Shown piece after piece: positions 8,267 to 15,040 of a stretch of 64,000 nucleotides of DNA. Made by a program: the position numbers and the translations under genes. This stretch comes from Halomonas alkalisoli (lineage in GTDB: Bacteria; Pseudomonadota; Gammaproteobacteria; Pseudomonadales; Halomonadaceae). Where the stretch lies: contig NZ_JAKCMI010000047.1 in NCBI RefSeq assembly GCF_021412585.1, positions 1 to 64,000 of the forward strand. The letters run 5' to 3'. The notes beneath the pieces were generated by a model. That model saw nothing but the letters and a program-made list of their open reading frames with translations. It was not told where the DNA came from and did no database searches. The first letter of the stretch is position 1, and the number at the start of each line of letters is the position of its first letter.

Positions 8267-9188
8267 ACCTGGCGCAGGTCATGATAGCGGGTATCGAAGT
8301 CCGTTGCCGGCAGAGTCTGGAGGGCCTCCACCTCGGTGGTAAAGCACTCTGCCGGGGTCTGGCGGAACTGCCGTAGCGGTCGCTGATCGGCCACCCGTTC
8401 CAGCCATTGCTAGAGCAGTTGGTTGAGATGGGCACAACTCTCAAACTGCCGGTAGCGCTGGAAGAAGTACTGCTTCACGTAGCCCACCATGCGCTCGGTC
8501 TTGCCCTTGGTGCGTGGACGCTGCGGGGGCACGTCTTGGGTGCGAAGCCGTAGTGATTGGCCAGTTGCAGGAAGCCGGCGTTGAAGATCACCCGGTGGTC
8601 GCGGTCATGCTTGACCACCGCGGCCTTCTGGTTATCGACCAGCACCGTGCGCGGCACGCCGCCGAAGTAGCGAAAGGCCTGCACCAGCGCCTCATAGGTG
8701 TGTTCGGCGTCCTGGCTGGGGGCCGCCCAGGCATGGAATCGCCGTGAATAGCCCAGCGTATTGACCGCAAAATTGACCTTGCAGCGCTCACCGGCCACTA
8801 CGGTCTCGATCTCGCCCCAGTCGTGTTGCAGTTGAAAGCCGGGCTGGGTCTCGAAGCGCACGGTCTGCTTGCTGGGTCGCAGGGCCCGCTTGGGCTGGAC
8901 GTACATCCGCACCATGGTGCTGCCACCGGTATAGCCCTGCTCGCGGATCAACTGGAAGATCACCGCAGCGTTCCAGACGTTATCGGCCAACAGCTGATCG
9001 ATGATCGGCTTGTAGGGATCCAGCTTACTCGCTCGCGGCTTGGCCGGTCATCCCGTTGGCGCCGCCTCGCGGGCCAGGTGGCGCCGCACCGTGCATGCAC
9101 AACAGCCGATCTGATGAGCGATGTCCACGAGGTGAGCGCCTCGCTGGCGAAGTTGCTTTATCATGAGAAAGTCCTCTCGGCTCAGCAT
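8264..9188 (-). pseudogene. Broken IS21-family istA transposase
   Basis: Starting from ATG 9188 the minus strand encodes an N-terminal helix-turn-helix (MLSREDFLMIKQLRQRG, then a CTVRRHLAREA block). The frame breaks near 9053. It resumes in another frame as LLADNVWNAAVIFQLIREQGY, continues through the catalytic core (LQHDWGEIE, then VLVDNQKAAV), breaks again near 8510-8400, and reappears as RQFRQTPAECF up to YHDLRQV. Frameshifts and an in-frame TAG (minus-strand reading near 8410) make it non-functional. The C-terminus is replaced by IS3 sequence. The partner istB is absent. Confidence 0.8.
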
Positions 9189-9355
9189 GGTGAGATCTCT
9201 TGTAGGCTTCGTCACCAACAAGAGAAGGCCATGCGGGTCGGGGGGACAATCTGTTTTGATGATCTACGGTCTTATAGCTCCGGCGCTGACACCCGTCAAC
9301 GTCAGTAAAGGTTGTCCAGTTTTCATCAATTCCGATTGTCCGGCATTCATCAGTC
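9189..9355. mobile_element. Left end of the IS21-like remnant
   Basis: Between the istA start and 9355 lie repeated short motifs containing TTGTCC (for example near 9250, 9313 and 9336). This resembles the multiple terminal repeats found at IS21-family ends, which begin with TGT. The outer boundary is approximate. Confidence 0.45.
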
Positions 9356-9369
9356 TGTACTCAGCCGAA

Positions 9370-9900
9370 CAGGGTCAGGAGCGATGTGGTGTAGGCAACG
9401 CACCTGGCTTGGTAAGGCGAGAAGCTGTGCTTCGTGGCGAGCTGGGCGGGCGCCACCGGGATAGAGCCGTGGATCCTCCCTACCCCACGGCCCTATTTTC
9501 GCCTTCCGGCAACCATAATGCGCCACGGAGTGCCTCCATTCGCAGATGGGCGCTGGGGCAATGTGGTGTAAGCAACGCACCGGGAGCGCGAGGCAAAGAG
9601 CGAGCCATCATGCCACACTGGCCGGGCTCCACCGGGATAGAGCCGTGGATTCTCCCTACCCCACTGCCCAACTTTCGGCTTGCAGTGACCAAAATGCGCC
9701 ATGGAATACGAAGACGCACCGCAGGGCTCTGGGGCAATGCGGTGTAGGCAATGCACACGGCGGGTGAGGCAGGAGGCAGGAGGCAGGAGGCAGGAGGCAG
9801 GAGGCAGGAGGCAGGAGGCAGGCCATCGTGCCGTGTTTCGCGGCACCCAACGGAATTGGGCAGCGGATCCTCCCTACCCCACGACCGAACTAGCAGCTGC
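9370..9900. repeat. Tandem 176-bp family repeats
   Basis: A unit recurs at a 176-bp step. It contains a motif like CACCGGGATAGAGCCGTGGAT, then TCCCTACCCCAC, then AATGCGCCA, then GGGGCAATGTGGTGTAAGCAA. The GGAT-TCTCCCTACCCC marker lies at 9471 and 9647; a more diverged third copy is at 9865. The extra spacing of the third copy (218 bp) equals 176 plus six 7-bp units. No gene is supported here; open frames across it run on both strands because of the high GC content. Function unknown. Confidence 0.75.
9766..9821. repeat. Eight perfect copies of GAGGCAG (7-bp tandem repeat)
   Basis: The 56 bases are eight exact copies of the heptamer. The step of seven is not a multiple of three, so length change would shift any reading frame. 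It lies inside the larger tandem repeat and probably varies by slippage. Confidence 0.95.
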
Positions 9901-10301
9901 CGACAGCAGACCCCTCCATGGCGTACCTCTACACGCAGATTAAGTAGTGGATTCTACCTACCTGTAGAGTCCCGGATGATACGCGCCGAGGCTAGATGCT
10001 GGCAAAGTCACTTTTTTCTTGAGTCAGGAATGACCAAGTCTGACCGCTGATAGCTGGCTGCCTGCCTCCCTTACCTCATACTCTCCCTCTCCCAATATAG
10101 TTCGATACACAGCTATACATTGCTTTCACCACTATTTCCCTACCACCCCTAATGGAATGCAATATCGCTTGGAAGTCGAAACATAGCCAATACCAGAGCC
10201 ATCCACCACCTCATCATGACTTTTTAATCATCACACTCAAACTAGTGTTGACTAACTACAAATCGCACAGATATCATATCCTCACAAGACGAGCGAGACA
10301 C
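9901..10301. other. Non-coding stretch after the repeats
   Basis: About 400 bases without a convincing gene. GC content falls steadily to the right, marking entry into AT-rich transferred DNA. One frame is open from 10152 but its first 50 codons show no protein-like character, so I start the next gene at 10302. Confidence 0.4.
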
Positions 10302-10553
10302 ATGCAACTTCAAGAAAGAATAGAAAATGTCATCATTGACAGTCTTTCCGAGCTTGGCATCGATATGCCAATGCCAACCATGTCAGGAAGTGAGGCAAAA
10401 TCATTTTTGATATCTCTGCTGCACTCCGACTGTAGGGACAATGATTATTGCTCCACGCAAGAGACTGCCTCAATACACAAAGCACTCATTGATCTCGTTA
10501 ACGCAAGAAATAATTCTGAGATCAATTTTCATAGGAAGCACATGTTTTATTGA
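10302..10553 (+). CDS. Small hypothetical protein (83 aa)
   Basis: From ATG 10302 the frame encodes a mostly helical, acidic 83-residue protein: MQLQERIENVIIDSLSELGI, then a short linker with MPMPTMSG, then helical ISLLHSD and a C-terminal KALIDLVNARNN. No signal peptide, membrane segment or known motif is recognised. It is AT-rich like its neighbour at 10670, which lies 116 bases downstream on the same strand. It could be a small partner or regulator of that gene, but there is no direct evidence. Confidence 0.4.
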   Translation: MQLQERIENVIIDSLSELGIDMPMPTMSGSEAKSFLISLLHSDCRDNDYCSTQETASIHKALIDLVNARNNSEINFHRKHMFY

Positions 10554-10669
10554 CATGCTTCCTGCTGCTTAGCCAGATCTCTAAATATGGCAACAAATCC
10601 CCCACTACTAACCCATTAACTCTATAACGCAAGTTCTGCACGATTCACTAATGTCACAAGGAGACACTA

Positions 10670-11317
10670 ATGCGCCTTACCAATATCAAATTCGAAGATA
10701 TGACTGAAGATGTGGAATTCGAGAACCCTTTTTACATCATTTATGCTGATATCTATGACGGCAGAAAACAAATTGGAAGAGTTGAAGCCGACATATTTCG
10801 ACATTTTTCAAATGAATTAGAATGGCACAGTGATGCCGAATACAGCCATGTGTGCACATGGAGAATGGATCCTGAAACTAGACTCATACTCTCTGACGAT
10901 ATCGATCAAGATTTTATCTGGTCTTCAGAAATCCTCCTCGAGCTTGAGCAACATATTGATGATAAGCTGAACTTGCCTCTCTTGAAGGTATATGCAATCG
11001 ACCCAGAAATTTATTTTGAACCTGACTGGCACTCCGGATTCGGCTCTTTCTCTGTTCGCGTTCAACGATTTAACAACAGCATAGAAATCAATGGTGTAGA
11101 TTATGAAATATCACAAGAAGGTCTACATTTTACGGGTGACAACGATGATTCCTATAGAGAAGCACTTGACACCATAAAATCTCATTATGTTTTTTCAGAT
11201 GAAAAAATGGAGAGCATCAAGCATGAGATCGACAGACAACTAGCAAGCAAACTCAAAGATGGGTATGGCATCAAAAAACTTGAGGATGCTCTTGCTTACC
11301 GATCTTCTACGGCCTGA
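10670..11317 (+). CDS. Hypothetical acidic protein (215 aa)
   Basis: ATG 10670 is preceded by AAGGAGA at a good distance. The product is a soluble, acidic protein with N-terminal mixed alpha/beta character (FYIIYADIYDGRKQIGRVEAD) that vaguely recalls an acetyltransferase-like strand-turn-strand, but without a recognisable acetyl-CoA motif. The C-terminus is helical and charged. I do not recognise a family. It ends about 40 bases before a hairpin and faces the reverse transcriptase gene. Base composition is AT-rich like other cargo of the island. Confidence 0.6.
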   Translation: MRLTNIKFEDMTEDVEFENPFYIIYADIYDGRKQIGRVEADIFRHFSNELEWHSDAEYSHVCTWRMDPETRLILSDDIDQDFIWSSEILLELEQHIDDKLNLPLLKVYAIDPEIYFEPDWHSGFGSFSVRVQRFNNSIEINGVDYEISQEGLHFTGDNDDSYREALDTIKSHYVFSDEKMESIKHEIDRQLASKLKDGYGIKKLEDALAYRSSTA

Positions 11318-11357
11318 AGCGCAGAGCTAGAATGGTTGATGGCAATAAAATAAGAAT

Positions 11358-11377
11358 CCCCCGACAAAGCCGGGGGG
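11358..11377. terminator. GC-rich hairpin between convergent genes
   Basis: CCCCCG and CGGGGG flank a seven-base ACAAAGC loop. It lies between the 10670 gene and the convergent reverse transcriptase gene. The T-run after it is weak (TTACCTT), so it is a possible but imperfect terminator. Confidence 0.5.
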
Positions 11378-11520
11378 TTACCTTGTTCATTCACAGGAGA
11401 TACTTCCTTGACATATACCTAAGCTAGCTCATTGAACCATACTGCTGGGTTAATCAAGGCACGTCAAAAACAACCAACGAAGAGGTGAAGATCGCTCCTT
11501 GATTTGACCTCCCGGGATCA

Positions 11521-12783
11521 TCACTCCTTAGGAAACACAATGTTTGAAGTTGAAACACCATATATTAAATAAAACTTATCTCTATTCTTTGTGATCTTAG
11601 AAAGCCTCGCATGAACCCGATCAAGCTCAAGCGACACCTTCTTATCCACGGCTTCAAAGAAAAATTTATTATTACAAAATCTGTAGCTCATCGCCCACCC
11701 AGTGACAGTCCTCCTAATATCTTCAAGGAACTCCGGGTAAGTCATCGGCATTGAAGACCCGCCAACATCCAAAATATCTAAACTCAAAATGAATCGATTG
11801 CACTTACTGTTTATATTCTCCAACAACCGGCCCCTGCTAGACGCTGATGGTGACACACTACCATTAGTTATAGAGCACCCAAGAAACTCAAACCCTCCAC
11901 TATTAACATCCCCCGACGAATACTTCTCTTTCTTTTTATCATCTTGCGAGTACAATTCAAGACCAACTTTCTTCAACTGCTTAATTGCAAGGTCAACAGA
12001 TCGATGTAGCTCGTCTCGAGACTTAGCCAAAATCAGAATATCATCAAGATACCTTAGGCACTCACAACCTTTATGCTGAATCATTGAGCTATCAAAATCA
12101 TACAAGTATATATTGGCCATAAGCGGAGATAGTGGCGACCCTTGGCTTATACCCTCTTTTTCATCAGGAAACATCGACAGGGCATCATTTGTTAATGCAC
12201 TAGAATTTTCAAGCGACACTTCCATTGCTTGTTTGAAGAATTTCACGAAATACTCGTCATCTACTGATGACTCGATGAACCTATCGATTCTACACTTCTT
12301 AACTTTTGTAAAAAAACTCGGTATGTCTGACCTGTAGTAATGAACAAAACCACCTTTGAATAGCTCTCTCACTTTATTTATTGCAGCGCTAACTCCACCA
12401 AATTCACCAACAGAGTAATCCTTTGGTATCGCACCATAGCTAGAAGGAGTCTTTAAAACATTTTGGATCGCTGGCACATGAGATTGGAGCACATTCAAAA
12501 TTGCCCTATGAACCACCCTGTCTTCTAATGTGGAGATCACTAGTGGTCGGGAACCACCACTGCCTTTCTGGATGAGAACACCCTTCTGCTTTGAGAACTT
12601 AAAGCTCTTTCCGCTCAAGCGAGACTGCAAACTACGAATGGCAGTGCTTGTATTTTCTTCAAACCTATCGAACCCTAGCGGCTTTTCACCGGGCCCTTTT
12701 GCTTGGATATTGCTCCTAACACTTTTCCAAGCTGCTTCTAAATTTCGTGTCTTACAAAACTCTTGGTACAGATTAATGCTCAT
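11521..12783 (-). CDS. Stand-alone reverse transcriptase, candidate defence RT
   Basis: A 420-residue RNA-directed DNA polymerase. ATG 12783 is chosen because AGAAGGG lies five bases before it; the frame is open 16 codons further up. RT blocks in order: SRPLVISTLEDRVVHRAIL (79-95), first catalytic Asp in RSDIPSFF (Asp153), GISQGSPLSPLMANIYL (211-227), YLDD (245-248) with the other two Asp, and GGFEFLG (296-302). The helical C-terminus resembles a thumb. No maturase X, HNH or other fused domain is seen. QGSPLSP is group II-like, unlike the SQ motif of diversity-generating RTs. Free-standing RTs of this size in defence islands include the DRT/unknown-group RTs; I cannot assign a class. Two identical leader copies precede it. 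Confidence 0.85.
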   Translation of the reverse strand: MSINLYQEFCKTRNLEAAWKSVRSNIQAKGPGEKPLGFDRFEENTSTAIRSLQSRLSGKSFKFSKQKGVLIQKGSGGSRPLVISTLEDRVVHRAILNVLQSHVPAIQNVLKTPSSYGAIPKDYSVGEFGGVSAAINKVRELFKGGFVHYYRSDIPSFFTKVKKCRIDRFIESSVDDEYFVKFFKQAMEVSLENSSALTNDALSMFPDEKEGISQGSPLSPLMANIYLYDFDSSMIQHKGCECLRYLDDILILAKSRDELHRSVDLAIKQLKKVGLELYSQDDKKKEKYSSGDVNSGGFEFLGCSITNGSVSPSASSRGRLLENINSKCNRFILSLDILDVGGSSMPMTYPEFLEDIRRTVTGWAMSYRFCNNKFFFEAVDKKVSLELDRVHARLSKITKNRDKFYLIYGVSTSNIVFPKE

Positions 12784-12837
12784 ATGCACCCTTCTGGGGT
12801 TCGGGGTCTTCCGGTCACTCACCCCGACCACAGCAAT

Positions 12838-12985
12838 TGCTTGCGCTCCCCGGTGCCGCTCGTATCGCGGGACGCAATGCCAGCGACTATCCGGCCAGAG
12901 ACCTCGATAGAGGCTCCGGTCGCCTGCAATCCTCGGTCACCGATCCGATCTTGCGACTCGGTCACCACGAGCATTGTGGCGAAGA
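12838..12985 (-). repeat. 148-bp repeat, copy A, adjacent to RT start
   Basis: This segment is identical, base for base, to 13295-13442. It ends 55 bases before the RT start codon. On the RT strand it can fold: CCGGAGCCTC-TATC-GAGG-T-CTCTGG forms a stem of ten pairs with one bulge, and GGTGACCGAG occurs twice. An open frame of 74 codons also runs through it (start at 13043) but looks non-conserved. Position and orientation resemble the non-coding RNA of retrons and DRT systems. That role is inference. Confidence 0.6.
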
Positions 12986-13294
12986 GTACAGCCATACCGA
13001 TAGCGCGTGTAACTGCCGCTACCAGGTTGGCACGTTTTTGCATGCCATTACGACATCCATCTGCACGAGTCTACCCTCCCAGAAAGCCTGCCAAGAAATG
13101 GCGAGACTACCTTTTTAAGGCTCAACGTCAAGCCAAGCCATGAAGAGCGAATGCAGACGGCTAGTGCCGCTGCTGCCAAGGCGCAGTAGGCATGCCGGCT
13201 GTCGCAGCCCGACCCATATTTAAGCCCTATCACCGCCCGGAAGCCCCGAAATAAAGGAAGAGCAACGGTCATGTCAAAGCCTGTGGTCGGGAAC
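12986..13294. other. Spacer between the two 148-bp repeats
   Basis: 309 bases without a supported gene. One minus-strand frame crosses the spacer and both repeats, but it has no recognisable domain and no good ribosome binding site. The spacer is higher in GC than the RT gene itself. Confidence 0.4.
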
Positions 13295-13442
13295 TGCTTG
13301 CGCTCCCCGGTGCCGCTCGTATCGCGGGACGCAATGCCAGCGACTATCCGGCCAGAGACCTCGATAGAGGCTCCGGTCGCCTGCAATCCTCGGTCACCGA
13401 TCCGATCTTGCGACTCGGTCACCACGAGCATTGTGGCGAAGA
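13295..13442 (-). repeat. 148-bp repeat, copy B
   Basis: A perfect direct repeat of copy A at an offset of 457 bp. Its flanks differ from those of copy A except for an 11-bp sequence that is present inverted (see 12823-12833 and 13281-13291). Perfect identity in otherwise divergent, non-coding DNA indicates recent duplication, gene conversion or selection. Confidence 0.85.
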
Positions 13443-13696
13443 TACACGCAGTTACCATCCCATGTCCCAGCGGGAAAAGCAATATGCGGCACCCGATCGC
13501 AGGTATACGCATGCCCTCGTACCGCCCCTTGGTAGGTATGCTGCTCATAAGCTCAACGGACTTATTTCGCCCGGAGTAGTGGCTAGATTCCACGACGATA
13601 CTGCGTCACGGTCACTACTGGAATAGCTTTCTATGCCTTATGGTATCTTCGAGAAGATCATCGCCAGCCTAAAAGAATGAAGAACATTCATACTTA

Positions 13697-15040
13697 TCAC
13701 TTTTTTTTCTTGATCAACCTACCAGTCGTGTTATCCATCCGATACTGCGCGATCGTGCCATCCACAATGCGCTTAACGATCTCGCGCGCAGCCTCCAACT
13801 CGACATCAAACCACTCACGCGGCCGGTAGTTGCCCCCGTCACGGCTGTGCAGCAAAACGTTCACGCGCTGGTGATGGAGCATGGCGTGAACAAGGCGCTC
13901 GAAGCGTCGAGGATCGAGGTTGTAGCAGTCAAAGGACGCCACGACCTGCACCGGCGCTTCGAGGTAAGTCTGCTGCCGCTCTGCCCCGGTAATACGCTTT
14001 TCCAGCTCCTTTTCCGTGTAGCCGATCTTGTGCAGGTTGCGGATGCTTCGTAGCGCCGGGTCTTGGCTGAGTGAGCGAAGGATATAGATCACACCCGTTC
14101 GCTTGTCGTGATGCGTGATGCCCTGCATCGAGTCGAAGGTGCTGTCGGGGCGGAGAATGCGCCGCCCGGTCTCATCCTTGTAGAGGGCTCTGGCCAGTGA
14201 GCGGAGCAGCAGGTTGGACTCGGTGCCATTGTCGAACACGACCCGTAGACGCGGATTGAACTTGCGCCCTGCGCCGACGCTCTCCTCCCCTACCTGATCG
14301 GCGATACACAGCATGCCGTTGAGCACGAACATGTCGCCTTCGTCGATCTGCGACTCCATCTGAAACGGCACCGCCTCGGCATCGCCTTCACGCAGCTCCT
14401 CGCGAACCACGTCGAACAGCCCCTCGAAACGGTAAAAGTCATCACAGTGGGTGCGCTGAGCGATCTCATCCGGCATGTCCCGGTCGCTGCTCTCGGGCAC
14501 ATGGGTCAGGTCGAAGATCGACTCAACGCTCTCGTCACCACCACCGAGCAGACCGAGCGTGTCGCTGCCCCAGATGTCATCCAGGGAGGTGACGCTATCC
14601 GGTGAGACCGTGGCTTTCTCGGGCGCGGACGAGGTGGCCTCGGAGACGGCGCGAATGTCTCCTCCCTTCCCTGCTCCATCTGCCGTGACAGGCTGATCCT
14701 TATCGCCTTCTCCTTGCCCCTCAGCATCGCCCGTAAAGACCTCCAGAAGGCCGAGCGTGTCCCAGGCAGCCAATCCCTCTACCTTGGCAGGATCACTTCT
14801 CAGAGCGGCTAACTGGACGGCTAACGTGGCTTCGTTGATATCTTCAACGTCCTTCTGGGGCTCACGCCCATGCTGGGTCACGAATGCTTCGATGCCCTGA
14901 AGCGTAGCGACCAGCCGCTGATCGGCACTCGGTGCGGATGGACTGGGCGGTGCCAGCTTCAAAAGCCCCAGTTCATCGGATTCAGTAAAGATGTCGTCCA
15001 AAGTGCGCCGCTTTGGCAGCTCTCGGCGAGTTCGGATCAT
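13697..15040 (-). CDS. GIY-YIG (T5orf172-like) nuclease-domain protein
   Basis: A 447-residue protein. The C-terminal domain (about 315-430) is GIY-YIG type of the T5orf172/MUG113 group: GVIYILRS (316-323), HKIGYT (337-342), Arg349 region, and a conserved Glu in RRFERLVH (Glu381). The N-terminal half is acidic and low in structure, with three related short motifs around ELGLLKL (24-30), DTLGLLEV (95-101) and SDTLGLLGG (159-167), two of them preceded by LDDI. The start codon overlaps the helicase stop by 4 bases (ATGA), so translation is coupled. It probably supplies a nuclease or DNA-binding function to the methylase-helicase pair. Cleavage activity is inferred. Confidence 0.8.
   Translation of the reverse strand: MIRTRRELPKRRTLDDIFTESDELGLLKLAPPSPSAPSADQRLVATLQGIEAFVTQHGREPQKDVEDINEATLAVQLAALRSDPAKVEGLAAWDTLGLLEVFTGDAEGQGEGDKDQPVTADGAGKGGDIRAVSEATSSAPEKATVSPDSVTSLDDIWGSDTLGLLGGGDESVESIFDLTHVPESSDRDMPDEIAQRTHCDDFYRFEGLFDVVREELREGDAEAVPFQMESQIDEGDMFVLNGMLCIADQVGEESVGAGRKFNPRLRVVFDNGTESNLLLRSLARALYKDETGRRILRPDSTFDSMQGITHHDKRTGVIYILRSLSQDPALRSIRNLHKIGYTEKELEKRITGAERQQTYLEAPVQVVASFDCYNLDPRRFERLVHAMLHHQRVNVLLHSRDGGNYRPREWFDVELEAAREIVKRIVDGTIAQYRMDNTTGRLIKKKK

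Noticed and set aside
9766..9821. CRISPR array
   Set aside because: The repeats are 7 bp with no spacers and no cas genes nearby.
11318..12783. Group II intron
   Set aside because: No maturase X or HNH domain follows the RT, and I see no domain V-like hairpin downstream in 11318-11520.
11521..13442. Diversity-generating retroelement (RT plus near-identical repeats)
   Set aside because: The two repeats are fully identical with no adenine-specific differences, neither lies in a variable protein gene, and the RT has QGSPLSP rather than the SQ motif of that class.
12838..13442. Attachment-site duplication flanking an inserted gene
   Set aside because: Both copies lie on the same side of the RT and enclose only a 309-bp segment without a supported gene.
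12819..13593. Protein genes across the 148-bp repeats (74- and 181-codon frames on the minus strand)
   Set aside because: They share residues only because the DNA is repeated; no domain or good ribosome binding site is present. Kept as an uncertain alternative.
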